Below, piece by piece: positions 39,215 through 51,732 of a DNA stretch of 64,000 bases. This DNA comes from Scomber scombrus. Its lineage: Eukaryota > Chordata > Actinopteri > Scombriformes > Scombridae. Each line of letters begins with the position of its first letter. Positions within the stretch are counted from its first letter, which is position 1. Both the position numbers and the translations under genes were made by a program. The notes beneath the pieces were generated by a model, which worked only from the letters and a program-made list of their open reading frames with translations, made no database searches and had not been told where the DNA came from. Location of the stretch: NCBI RefSeq assembly GCF_963691925.1, contig NC_084973.1, positions 20,646,991 through 20,710,990 of the forward strand. The letters are read 5' to 3'.

Positions 39215-40110
39215 AAGAGGGGCTTTCTCAGCCCCAAATCATTGCTAGACTTAAGTTTCTAAGGGGGCAGTTCATGGACTCTAAAACACTGCAGAAACTG
39301 GATTAGTTGTATCCAAAACATGATCATGGAGACCACAACAAGAAGAATACATCAAGCTTAATTCCCAGAGAGGTAAAAGCAACTTCATGACAGATACAAC
39401 ATTTGCTAATTAAAGGACACAAGACCCCAATCAGGAAAAGTGCTGTCATTAGAAGGCAGTTTGTAAAGCATTTTTTGGGAGGGGAAACAAGGCCAAATGG
39501 TTGGAGTGAGCTAAGAAATATCAGCATTTCGCAGTGGATAACTGGAAAAAAGTCCTATTTACTGATGAATCCAAGTTATAGATTTATTGCAGCAACAGAA
39601 GGGTCTATATAAGGAGACGAACAGGAGAGAGAATGAAATATGGTGGTGGGGATATTCAAATCCAGGGGTGTTTTGCCTTTTCTTGAGTTGGTCATCTGCA
39701 TTGAATTGAAAACATTTTGTAAAAGGAGAAGCACAACTGCATTCTTCAGAGACATGCATTGCATCATTGTGGAGAAGGATTCATACGGCAGCAGGATAAT
39801 GACCCCTAAAACACCTAAAAGCTTTGCAAAAACTAATTGAAGACTGAAGACCAAGGAGTCTCGACTGTTGGTCACCTGACCTCAACACCAATGTACCTTT
39901 ATGGGGGCACTTGAAGACTGACAAAGCTAAACATTCTTTGACTTCACAAGACGTTCTGTGGAACATTGTCATCAGGTTTTGCATAAACTTGAGGAGTCCA
40001 TGCCTACTTGAGTGCATGCTGTCATTAAAGCATAAGGGGGACATATCAAATATTAAGATATTCAGAAATTCATGTACATGTTTCATTTGAATACATACAT
40101 TTCTCAGAGG
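39215..40110 (+). pseudogene. Tc1/mariner-type transposase pseudogene
   Basis: A decayed Tc1-like DDE transposase read in pieces over several plus-strand frames. Landmarks in order: KKVLFTDESK near 39.55 kb (first catalytic D); RRVYIRRRTGERMKYGGG at about 39.60-39.65 kb, the arginine block before the HGGG-like motif; IQGCFAFS for the usual WGCF; LQRHA; then GEGFIRQQDNDP at about 39.77-39.81 kb (second catalytic D, DNDPKHT-like). Next come a diverged STVGHLT block and HKGDISNIKIF near 40.04 kb, matching the family's C-terminal GG-like region. The third acidic residue cannot be placed. Stops and frameshifts interrupt every frame and the N-terminal DNA-binding domain is barely recognisable. Inverted terminal repeats were not found, so the limits are approximate. 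Confidence 0.85.
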
Positions 40111-43100
40111 GAGCTGAGGAGACCAATGCAAGTTTAACATTTTAGTAATTTTTAATGGAGGGTCAAGAGATTCCAGCCCATTAAAAGTAATAACAATCTA
40201 TGAGAAGCACAACAGTCTCAAAAACCATACACTGAAATAATGCAATAATTAATTCAGGTGGAAACTGGTCTAATGACATCCAACCACTGTCAGAGGTTAT
40301 TTTGCTCAGCTCTCTTCCTGGAAGCATGATTATGCATCTTGTTGTGATGGGGTCCAGCCAGCAGTTCTTGTAATGATATCCAGAGCAAAACCAGGAGTGA
40401 TTATTTAAGCTGTTTTGCCGGCTGTTGTTGTCACATGCTTTCCCAGAATCCTCCAGTCTCCTAAACGTTAAGTGTTGATTTATGGCATGCTGCCGACTTT
40501 CAAGCAGCCAATTGTAGAACAGCAAAGCATCTTCCTCTGCATCGGCTGATATTTCCTGCTCTCCCTCCTCCCCTTTGCATTATTGGAAAGAAGGGCAGAT
40601 TTTTTATCAGGAAATGGACCCTTTGATGATAAACTCTAATTCAGCCAAGAAGAAATTCACAGGTTTCACATTATATATACAGTGTATTTATCACATGTTT
40701 TCAGTCTGATGTATAGTCTAAAAGCTGCTGTATAGTCCTAATAATAACACTTTCTGCCATTGTGTTTTGTTTAGAGGCCTTGAGTACATCACACTTTTCA
40801 GTAAATTGAAAGCCTTGTTCTAATTTCCTCTGAAATACATTTGCTGTCCACACACAAGCAATACAAAACTGCAGAGCTGAATCATCTTCCTTCATTTCTG
40901 CTGATATTTCTTGTCTTCTCATTCCTGGAAGATCGGATACACAATACGGCACTGGAGGAGGATGCCTGGATGATAATATACCCTGCTCTTACTGGCTTAA
41001 TGAATAATTCACAATGTTCCTCTGGGTTGTACAGTGTGTTTGTAATCATTGTCTTTTTCTTTATTTTAGTCTGCACAAGCTCAAACCAAAGAACAACTCA
41101 TCACATCTTTGTTGTTCTAAATCTGAATACTTTAATTTTAGACTAATTCTAAACAGTGTTTCTAGAATAAAAAAGCAGCACACATTTATGTCACCAGTAA
41201 CAGCCGATATCTTAGTATGCAGGAGCTTCTTCTAAAAATCAATTCTATGCAATATGTTTTCCTGGAAGGTAAAAGCAACAAATTATGAAATGGCCAGACA
41301 TCATCTTTATGAATTATTGTTTTTCCCCCTCTAATCTGCCCCTTTACATTCTGGAAGCGGAGCAAAGCTTGTTGTTGGAAGAGGATATTTGGCCAAAAGC
41401 AATAAGAGGAACTTCTACCAGCCAATGACTTACTGTGAAAATGTGTTAACCAATCGGAATCACATGTGCTAATAGATAATTATACAATATGCAAACACAG
41501 TATGCAAATCTTTTTGCTAAGTTAATTAACTTTGTAAAAAAAACATTACCCAGAGATTGATTTAATTTTTCTCTATTTAAACACTGAAATCACTATGCAT
41601 ACATCTTTTGAATGTTAGGATAATATAGAATATGGAGTCAAACATAATTTGCCTTAATTGTAATCTCTGCTGCAAGTGGTGACATTTACATATACATGGC
41701 TGCACATCAATTGAACATTGACTAAATGGTATTTTACTGCCATCTTCTGGTGCAATGTTGTTACTAGCCAAAGTTGAAAAAATAGATTTGTTGGAAAGAG
41801 AAAAAGCCAGACAACACACAGTATCTATATTTTTTTTGTTTTACAATTTAGACATTTCTGATATGTTTATGTGAATAGACCCAGTTTGAAATGTAGGGGT
41901 CCTGATTAGTAGGCTACTCTCACATACTTTCCTTTTTCCAGTGCTTCTTCCCCTGTCTGACAGTCCATTTATTTTATTTTCCATTAAAAATCCTCTCCTT
42001 GTGGTGTGGTTATTATAAGGGGGAATTCAGGGAGAAAATACTGCTTGCCAAACCCAAGGTGGGAAGCTCATTTGGGGACTTGCACACTTGGTAAAACAGC
42101 GTCTGCTCCAAAATCATCTTAATGCACCAAGACCAGTCTGCAGAAGCCTGGACACGAGAAAAAACATGAGAGTGAGAATATATGTGCTGGCAGAATGTGT
42201 CAGTAGACATGTTGGCTAATGGTCTATGTGGAGTAGCCTAGTATTATTTGAATTGTTGGCCAGTTCTTGTCTTTTCACAAGTGCTCAATTGTCCCAGATT
42301 GACGTCCAATTTCAGCTCAGCATTTCTCAATGTCAAAAAGAAACAGCAAGCAGAAAATGAAAGGAGATGACAGAAGAGGAAGGAAGAAAGGTAGAAAGGA
42401 GTTTTAAAGGTATGTAAATAAAAAAATGTCATCTTTTAATCTCCTATTGTAATTCTTTCTGTTTTCTGGTTAGGGAGTAATATTTTTTTGTCAGTGTCAG
42501 CAACAGGTGTGTTGCAGGAACAGGTTCCACTGGAGCGTGACTGCCCTCACAGAAACATGTCAACAGCACATCAATAACACACACACTCACTCACCAAGCC
42601 ATACTGTCAGGTTCACAGACAGGAAAGTGTAATACCACATGCTTCCTCTCCCACGAAAAACCTCAGTGCTGAACTAGACCACCCAGTGAGAGACACTGCA
42701 AACAAACAACAGTTCATACAGTATGTTGTTGCGCAGAGACTTTTCATAAACAGAATATGTGCTCCCATGGTCCATGTTATAGTGTCCATATCACAGTTAA
42801 TTGACTAAAAGCATAAAAGCCAGGACGATATATTTATGCTGGAAAATCTGTAGGACACATGTTGTGTCTTTTTTGGACATTTTCTATCAGTGTCAGAATA
42901 TTTTGCCACATTTGAGATCTGTAGAAACAATCAGTAGAAATTTAGTAGCCTCAAATACAACTTTCATGCTACTAAGTGATTAAGTGAATGCAAATGTCAT
43001 ACACCTACATGGGTTTACAAGACACTACTTACATTACGTGCAAACACAAAAGAAAACAAAATCAACTAGTTAAGTTGTCCACCATAGTTTGGACTCACTG

Positions 43101-43241
43101 TATGTGAGAGTGGTGGTAATGTTCCTGTGTCAAGAACATATGGTTGTTTCTGTTCTGATTTGCTAATTGTGGCCACATGAGGGCAGTAGCTGTCAAGGGA
43201 TGAAACGGAGATTTAAAACCTTGTCACACTGACATACCACC

Positions 43242-43243
<2 letters not shown>
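40111..43243. other. Unique AT-rich sequence; no gene seen
   Basis: No supported gene. Contains an octamer ATGCAAAT near 41.5 kb and two CTCF-like motifs (41739-41750 and 43173-43184). Confidence 0.45.
41739..41750 (-). promoter_or_regulatory. CTCF-like core motif
   Basis: The minus strand reads CCAGAAGATGGC, matching 11 of 12 positions of CCASYAGRKGGC. Confidence 0.25.

Positions 43244-43279
<36 letters not shown>
43244..43279 (+). repeat. Poly-C run of 36
   Basis: Thirty-six uninterrupted C, followed by AACAACAAC and an ACACAC patch. C/G runs this long are much rarer in vertebrate DNA than A/T runs and are prone to sequencing and assembly error, so the exact length should be treated with care. 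Confidence 0.95.
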
Positions 43280-43281
<2 letters not shown>

Positions 43282-44315
43282 CAACAACAAACACACAAAC
43301 AATTGAAATTAACAAATATCAGAAGCCTTTAAATAGGCACTTAATAGATGGGGAAACAAATCTTTGTGTTCCTTAGAATTATTCCATGATGAATATCTAA
43401 ATATGCTGACCACACATTTTTACCAAAAAGGCATTCTCTATGAATTAATTATGATTTTTGAGATATGATATGACTGTACATTTGAAGAGGTTTGTGGTTT
43501 GAAGCCAGTTTGAACCAGCGATGTAAAACGCTGAATGTGAAATCATGCAAAAATAGTGGGGATACTTTTTTTTTCCAGATTTTGGCTTGCCATGCAGGTC
43601 TCTGTACGGTGTTAAACAACAAACAACTGTTATCTGTACTGACAGGCTGTGTTTGAGTAATGGCACTGCTGAATCCCACACTGAACCACAGAGAATGGAA
43701 GGGAAGAAAGACTGAGAGGGAGCAAGGTTGAGGGATCTTAACAGAGGGAGCACTCGTTTGAGTAAGAGACTGTATAAATACATAGGTAGAGGAGAGGAAC
43801 ACATCTGGGCTACAGTACATGCGTCCGTGTCTACTGTACGTGTAGAGTGTATATAATTCTGGCCTGGCAGCCTCCTGTCAGAGTCTCTGCCTGATAGGTT
43901 ATTTAATTCTGCCAGTCTTTGAAGATGTGGGTTGGGCTAGTCTGACAGCCTGATTCTTTACCTGTCACCAGACTCAAAGTGCGATGGGTAATCTGTGTAA
44001 GGCTGACCACTTGCTCTCACAAACACATCCGTGCATACACACTCATGTACAGGAACACACTCATACACACTCGTACACCAATATAATATTGCTCTCCTGC
44101 TGTGAGGAGATGGTTTTGTAATGCCCGAGTGGTTCAGTGACAGTCTGTCAATCAATCAAACTCATCCCACCCCATCTCACCTATAAATGAGTGTCTGTCC
44201 GTCTCCAGGGCCATGATAGGCTGATTGGCTCTGTCAGTCACAGTGTCAGGCAAATGTAGATCAATGGGGACCATTCAGTATAGTGCACTGTAGATTTTAA
44301 CAGATTTCTCCACAG
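43280..44315. other. Unique sequence; no gene seen
   Basis: AT-rich DNA; two overlapping minus-strand frames of about 120 codons (43445-43820) in different registers lack domains and are probably chance. Confidence 0.45.
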
Positions 44316-44408
44316 TCATGCACTGCTGATGGCAGATGTCACCGAAGATGGACCCAGCCTCAGTGAGCTTCTGAGTAACGTGGAGGCACTGGGGGTTGAC
44401 CAGGAACA
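44316..44408. other. Short exon-like block, strand unresolved (unproven)
   Basis: Plus reading: an acceptor-like site TTTCTCCACAG ends at 44315, a 93-nt open segment encodes ALLMADVTEDGPSLSELLSN with G-rich first codon positions, and a donor-like GTATGT starts at 44409. Minus reading in the same codon register: an acceptor-like site with CCCCCAG, then LTEAGSIFGDICHQQCM, with about two thirds G+C at third positions by hand count. Only one can be right, if either. Protein not recognised. Confidence 0.27.
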
Positions 44409-46970
44409 GTATGTGTGTGTCAGTGGGAGAAATATGGATATAACAAAAACAAAATGTACGAATGAAAATAAGATTGACTGTAGACTTACTGTATGAAGTT
44501 GTGCACACACAATAATACAGAAATAAGCACAAAATAAACACAACTAAATATACAAACTTACATTTTATGTGATATATAAACAAATCTAAATAAAATCTGG
44601 TCTTCAGAATCCTGTACAGTATGTGCACAGAATGTGTTATGCTGTTGGATGAGACTTTGCAGTAAATAAATGTATGATTGCATTAATTAATGCATAAAAG
44701 AACATAACAGATGGATAAATAACATTACATTAATATGTTCAACTTAATAAATACCTTGATATGCACTGCTAACACATACTGTAACCATAGAAACTGACAA
44801 GACAAATTTCCAAGGGCAAATTGCTCTGGTTTTATCATCTACAGTATAAGAACATAGTTAATAAGGGATGTGCCATATGTACGGTAATGAGTCATGATAT
44901 TATTATGCTGACTCATGGCATATGGTGGTTAATGCACAGACATGTAAGAGAAAGAATTATGTGCCATGGGGCCACTTTACTCTCCTTCCAAATTCTTTTT
45001 AAGTAGTGAATCATTGTTTCCCCTCAAATGCCCCTATATTGCTACACTTCTGGTAAAACATGCAGGATGCATCTGTGATACACAGAAAACCTGCTGTACT
45101 TCATATGTGTTCATGTCAACAGCAACAGTGAACACAACAGCTCTGAGCATAGTGCCAAAGCTTTGGGGCCGTCCTGTAGGTCCAATGGGCCGCCACTGTA
45201 TGAGCCCCAAATTATGTGAGCTGGCACCTGTGTATTTCTGGTCCTCGAAACTGGTATTTTAATGTAACAGAGTGGAACTTATTGTGAAGCGACAGAGGGA
45301 GAGAGCAATATATGGTGCTGCACATATCCACACAGGCCACGGATATAGTATAAGATCAGCATAATGTTATTTTTACATGGAGCAGAGCAGTTTCAGTGTT
45401 CCATGCTTTCGTCCACATTTTAGCACAGAGATTGGTCCATAATGAAAACTACAGGGAGCACAAAAGCCTCAAATTGCTTGGCTTTAATTAGCAGAGCTGC
45501 ACACACAGAGCTTTTGACAATCGAAAACCAACTTCCATGTATTTTGCCTCTTTTACTTCTCTAGCATTTTACATCTATAACATATAAATAGACTACAGCG
45601 TCATTGTGATACAGGCAGGTCTGAAACATGTCTAGACTAATGACTGAATCTTACAATAATGTTGTTTAGGTGTCACTGAATGGATGTTGTAAATGCACTA
45701 CTGATGTTCTGTTTGCACAGTTGAGGCTGTGTGTAAGGTGCTTTCCTTAGACTGTATTAAATACCTGCAGCATCATGCAGCAGCAGAAATGATAAATTTC
45801 TTTAGATTGAGAGAGCACAGCAGCAGTAACTTCATTAACACCAGATTGATCAGGATCTGATGGTAATTAAGGTTCTGTGTTCTGCTATACATCTACACAG
45901 GTCAGCTGTCACACACAGACACCATATTTATACGGTGGAATTGTTTGTAATAGAGCAACCATTATCAATGAATCCTGAGCTCAATCAGAGCTGTCAGGAC
46001 ATTTTTACTTTAAATAGCTAAAAATCCAAGCTAAATCTAAAACCCTATATCCACTTGGTAAATAGTCTCCTATAAAAGCCTGAGTCTTGGTCAGTTGTGT
46101 TATGTAATTGTAGACTGTATGTAAAGCACTCTTACTGCACCATATGTTGCATGGTTGAAAACACTTGCTTGCATTACTAGATAATGAAAAATGTATTTAG
46201 GGTAGAGTTTATACAATGCTGCAAACACTATTATGGCTATTAATCCACAGACAGTTATATAGAAAACTGAAGTTACTTCCCCTTTTCAGTGTTTCCCTTG
46301 TTCCTTTAACCCTCGTAAACACATTCATTTTCCCATAAAGGGGGTTCATTGACCAACAACAAGTTCTACAAGTCTGATAATAATAAGGATTTCTATCAAT
46401 ATTTTAACCTACATTGTGCTTATTATTTGTATTCATTTATCCAGCAGTTATTTTATTACTATTCTTTTTAACACTTTAAACTACCTCTAAATTACCTGCT
46501 TGATACCACCAAATAAAATAAAATGTGGTCTTCAGTTCTCAGCTAAGGCACAGGCACTCACAATGACAGAAAAAATATTCAACACCTCAAGGTTAAGTTA
46601 CTAAATCCACAGACTTAGGCTTCATGCAGTGTTTTTCTCTCTTTTTTCCTGCTCCCAGGGTAAAATCAATGAGGCTCAGTCCGGTGAGATATTAGCAGTT
46701 TTTCCAATTCATTTATGATTTGAAACACTTGATGCTCCAAGACAGCTTGATACTCTTGATACAGCTTGATAGATATTGAGGTGATAGTTTCTGTAGCTTG
46801 TATTTTCATCACTTTTTTCCCTCTTTATTTTATTGTGTGCATGATGAATGATTAAATGAAACAACAACCCAAAAACAACAAAACCCAAAACAAAACAAAA
46901 AATATGACATGGGACAGTACAAATAGGAGAAGCAACAGAACCAGACAATAACCCAAGAAAACAACAACAT

Positions 46971-46972
<2 letters not shown>
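44409..46972. other. Unique AT-rich sequence; no gene seen
   Basis: Nothing coding is supported. A locally GC-rich patch lies at about 45.16-45.24 kb. Unique AT-rich DNA around 45.46-45.56 kb, with TTTAATTAGC, could be non-coding conserved sequence. An A-rich AACAACAA/AAAACAAAAC stretch precedes the GT array. Confidence 0.45.
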
Positions 46973-47019
<47 letters not shown>

Positions 47020-47030
47020 TGTGTGTGTGT
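46973..47030 (+). repeat. (GT)29 microsatellite with one interruption
   Basis: Fifty-eight bases of GT, broken only by a C at 47019. Confidence 0.98.
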
Positions 47031-47212
47031 TTATGAGGGTAGGTGTTGTATGTGTAAAGTAGTAAGGATATAGAGGGAAGAGAGTGCAGACGGGACAGAA
47101 GAAGAGGAAGCAGAAGTAAGAAGAAAGGTACAGTGTTGTAGGGGGGCGTCTCTGGTTGGTCCCAGGGTGAAATCTGGATGGGTCAGGACAGTTGGGTCAG
47201 GGCAGAATTGTG
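47031..47212. other. Purine-rich spacer between simple repeats
   Basis: GA/AGAAG-rich DNA; no gene seen. Confidence 0.5.
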
Positions 47213-47236
47213 TTTATTTATTTATTCATTTATTTA
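47213..47236 (+). repeat. (TTTA)n short repeat
   Basis: About six TTTA-like units with one CATT variant. Confidence 0.9.
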
Positions 47237-47567
47237 ATCTCATTTTTATTCATGTCTAAGTTATTTTACTCCCCTTTCTCTCCTCTTCACCCTTCCTTAC
47301 TCTCATTGCACTTTCATGCTTTAAGTACCCTCTAGAACAGCCTCTACCATTACAAGAGGAGTCCATTCATTTGGATTTTAGGAGCATTTTTCTATATGAA
47401 GGGGGTTGAATGGGGATTAGACCCTCAGACAGCAAGCTCTCCAAACTAGTCAGGACCCCTAAGCCCCACTTAGTCACTTGGGCCTGGTAGGGTTTTTTTA
47501 ACTAAATGAAACATGATAGAAGACACAAATCAGTTAGTAAATAATTAAGTAAACTGAAAATAAATAA

Positions 47568-47570
<3 letters not shown>
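47237..47570. other. Spacer between (TTTA)n and (GA)n arrays
   Basis: No gene seen. Unique-looking stretch with CCCCTAAGCCCCACTTAG-like sequence, possibly part of a larger interspersed repeat that carries the neighbouring arrays. Confidence 0.4.

Positions 47571-47660
<90 letters not shown>
47571..47660 (+). repeat. Perfect (GA)45 microsatellite
   Basis: Ninety bases of uninterrupted GA, then a short imperfect AAGAGGAAGAGAG tail. Confidence 0.98.
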
Positions 47661-47665
<5 letters not shown>

Positions 47666-47892
47666 GAAGAGAGACCTACGACCTATAACATGGGATTACG
47701 TGGTGGTGGCAAGTATTTCTATGGGATCAGGTTGTTCTTCTGTGTGAAATGTAAGTGTCAGTGCCACAGAAACAATACCAATATAAAGTCAATTATAAAA
47801 TAAAGAGGAAACAAATAGTTAAATAAGGTGTGTTGTGTGTGCTGTCTGGTAATAGTAATGACATCAATAATAATGATAATGATAATGATGGC

Positions 47893-47940
<48 letters not shown>
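47893..47940 (+). repeat. Perfect (AAT)16 microsatellite
   Basis: Sixteen AAT units, preceded by imperfect AATGAT units from about 47866. Poly-isoleucine and poly-tyrosine frames across it are artefacts. Confidence 0.98.
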
Positions 47941-47941
<1 letters not shown>

Positions 47942-50900
47942 TAAACCAACATCATAATCATCATTATTTTTCATTATCCCACTAATATTAGTATCCATAA
48001 TAACCAATAACACCATTGTCAAAATAATAGTGACAGTGATGTTAGAATGTTTATTTATCATTATCACAACAACAACAATATCAATAATAATGTATCAGTA
48101 TCAACATTCTATGTAGTATTGTTAATTATATATTTGCAACTACTATGTATTACTTATATGTATTAATTTAATCAGATTCTAAAGAAAAAAGGCATGTAGA
48201 GAAAAGACAAAAATAGTGAGAATGGAGAGAAAGAGAAAATTAATAATCCATCTATAAAAAACCCCATAAAAAAACAAGGAGAAGGAGAAAAAAGTAAGCA
48301 AATAAATAAATAAATTTAAATACATTAAAAAATCCATTATAGCAAAGTGGTGTTATCATTATTACCATCATCATTGCCATCAACATAGTTGACTGCAAGC
48401 ACTAATGAAGAGGAGTACAGACTGTTACAAGATATCTGCAGTACAGTGATCTGAAAGTGAAAGCATTATCTGAGAAAAGAATAAAGACATCACCCACCAC
48501 TAAGAAGAATTCTAATGAAATTTACCACACAGTGATGAAACTAATTCAAAATCAGATTGCAGAGCTGCTTTTGGTGACTTCACCGTGGTAAACATCTGAC
48601 AGGGTCAGTGGCCACAGGCTTAAATGTATTGGTAGTAGGTGGGATCCTTGTCATAAATATGTCTCAGTCGTCATGCTGCGTAGTTGTGTGAGGTCAATCG
48701 CCCTGAGGCATTCGGTAGAAGGTTCACACCAGGTGAACAGTTTCCCCGAGGAAACTCTTATTTGAATCAGTAGTCTAGTGGGTAGGCCGAATCTCTATTC
48801 TCCATCTGGACTAATTGCCCTACTTGGCCTAATCATACAAACATGGATGAATACTAAACATTAGACCCCCCCAACCCCTTTGCTCTCTTTCTCTCTTGCT
48901 TAAACATTCAGTCTATTTCCTTACCAGCACCTTTTATGCTCTTACTAACTCAACACTTTGCTCTTCCTCTCTTACGGATGCTTTCTTACTTACTCCAAGT
49001 CCTTGCTTGTTTTTAAGAAGGGGGAAGAGAGAGACTGACTGGCCACTTCAGGGACCAAAGGCATGAGGTAATCCAGGCAGGATTGTAGGCCCCCTTTTAT
49101 TCCACATCTCAAGACTTCCCACAGCTCCATGTGGGAAAGTAAGACCACCGGTCTGCATTCAGCAGGAAACATTGGACTGAATAATCATGTTGACAGGTGA
49201 AGAGGCGCTCTTTTGTATTTTCAGAGGAAAACATGGTATAAAAATGTTTTGTTGTCGAGTACCCTTGAAGGAGCTGCCGTTTGCCAGCCCTGTCACAGCA
49301 ATATGTGAGTGATGAGAACTCCAGTGGGCATGTTTTTAGCTTGGCTACACCAATACAGGACAAATGTAATGTGAAAAGGAATAATCTTTAATGAGAACTA
49401 GTAACTGTTGCCCAGTAGCCTTACTTTTGAGCAATGTCAAAATAAAACAAATTGAGTTCACAGTTTGAGAGGAGGATGTGCCTGAGCCTGAATGTAGAAT
49501 TGTTTCTACCTTTCAAGTGTCTTCTGAATACTGTATAATTCCCCTCAAATCTGCCAAAGGAATGCTCTCCTCATAGTTTTGCTTCCACTCAGTGCACCAC
49601 TTTATTGAGTGCTGTAAGTTTATTGATGTGCCGCAATGTAGAAGCTGCACAAAACACTCATAATGCCAGTACTGGACTGCTGAGTTAAAACTTTTTGGTT
49701 TCATTCTCATCCCCCTAAGTCATTATATACAGAACAATTGTCGTTGACTCAAACTAAATTAGATTTCAAGAGAGAAGTAAATGCAATGCTGTTGTTCACC
49801 TTATGTGTTTGCTAATCTCTTTTGTAGCTGTTAAAGAATGTTCTTACATCTGAAAGCACATACAAAGGTGCTGCTGAGAGCTCTCAGCTGTGCCTCATAC
49901 CTATTGTATCATTTATATTAAGAGCTGGTTTCATCTTCATGAAAGTAAATAAAAACAGCAAGCATCTGGTCAGTGTTGAGAAAATAACTTCATTCATCGC
50001 ATTCATTGCAACTCAGAGTTGAATCGATTGGAGAGAGTTGAAACATGAGAGTGACTGTTGTGTCCAGAATTGGATAAAGGGAGAAAAGACAGATATGTGA
50101 TATCGAGTGTTAAATATTGTGAATATGAAATCAATTAAACAGGGGAATAAACTTGATGGGGAGTGAAAACAGGAATATTTCATACTGATAGCTGTTTGGT
50201 AAACTGTGCCTGTGTTCATGTAATTCATAACATTATGTCTGCCACATGAGGTTACCTATATCCCTCTCTTTATTCCATTTCACTTTGGCTCTACCAAGAT
50301 TCTTAGACAGAGGAGTCACTGAGCCCCATTTTCACTGATTACAATACACCAGAGTCCAATCACTGCCATGCATGATTTCCATAAGTGGTATTATACTATT
50401 GATTAAGCATCAGAGCTTTCCTTAACAGTCTGCTGTTATTATTCTCATGCGGGACATCCATCTATGTTTTTTTTTCTGTTGACAGAGCACAACTCTGATA
50501 AGTCTTAGTCAATCTCCACCAGAGCTGCATGACTGATAGCGGACTGGTTCACAACCACTAGGCCGAGACAGACAAAGAAAGAAAAGGAGACAAAGAAATG
50601 GGGTCAATTTAGCATAAGAGAGATGGGAAAAGAGATTTATCAGAGCATTCTGTAGCTTCCCTGTATTATTTTCCTGTTAGCAAAGTGGCATTACTTGACA
50701 GTGTAAACATTGAAAATGTCTTCATAAAACATCATGTCTATGATCAAAGACTCTCTTTAGATATTTCAGGATCATTTAAGACTGTGGCATCTTTTCAATT
50801 GAAGTTCTTACAACTCATAGACAAGCATTTAATGGCAAAGATTTGCAAGTCTGTTTTACTTTGTATTACTGTAAGGGGTTGCACACATGAAATACATGGC

Positions 50901-51635
50901 AATATGCATTTTGTCATATCCAATTCTTCTCAGGCCTCTTACTTTTTTGACAGCAGAACAATATTCTCATCTTTGATTATCTTTCATGTACTGTTAATGT
51001 ACTGTAAGAAATAGAAAGTTAAAATTCTGGCCTTGAGTGACTTGTTGAGGGAGGTCTTAATGGTGTTTCTGCATTATGCAGATTAAACCATCTCTCTTGA
51101 GGTTCTACCTACATTCTTCACCTACCCTAAATGGCTAGCTGATGATAAATATAATTTACTATAAGCCCAAGTAATCACACATTAAAGAAATAGATGATGT
51201 TGCTGACCGAACATCTTTATCTTCACCATGCTTGTGACTGTGTGCATGAGCATGTGTGCATTTTATGTCTTCTCTTCCTTAATCTCAGAAAGATGGTGTC
51301 ATCCCCCCAGTCTCAACTGTTAATCTAGCGCCTTATCATCATGTTCCAGCTAGAGCGCTGACACACTAAGTCCTGCTCAAGGTCACTTTAATGTCAGTTT
51401 GAGGTCATATTGCCTGGTATGGTGCCTGGAACTCCTGCTTGCCCAGTAGGGGCCTGGCGTTACTCCCCTCAATCATGGGCGAATTTACGATCCGAGAAGC
51501 AACCGTCTCCCATATGCTACTGAGCCTCTCCCTGTGTTTAGCCTGCTAATCCCCACAGGAGATGGGGAGCAGCAGACCATGGTTATATGGATGGAGAGAA
51601 TGAAAGGAGGAGAAGCTGTGGGAGGAGGGAGGGAA

Positions 51636-51732
51636 TGAGATAGAGAGGAGAGGATAGTATAGGATATGAGAGGAGAGGAGAGGAGAAAAGGGTAGAGGAG
51701 AGGAGAAAAGGGTAGAGGAGAGGAGAGGAGAG
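51636..51732 (+). repeat. GGAGA-rich tract with two exact 20-bp tandem units
   Basis: Purine-rich GGAGA/GAGAG repeats. Within it AGGAGAAAAGGGTAGAGGAG is present twice in exact tandem (51681-51700 and 51701-51720), and a partial third unit follows. Confidence 0.9.

Noticed and set aside
43445..43820. Two 120-codon minus-strand ORFs
   Set aside because: Two registers open over the same bases, no domain, and AT-biased wobble positions.
47758..48067. Poly-isoleucine and poly-tyrosine ORFs resembling membrane proteins
   Set aside because: They translate the (AAT)16 repeat in two frames.
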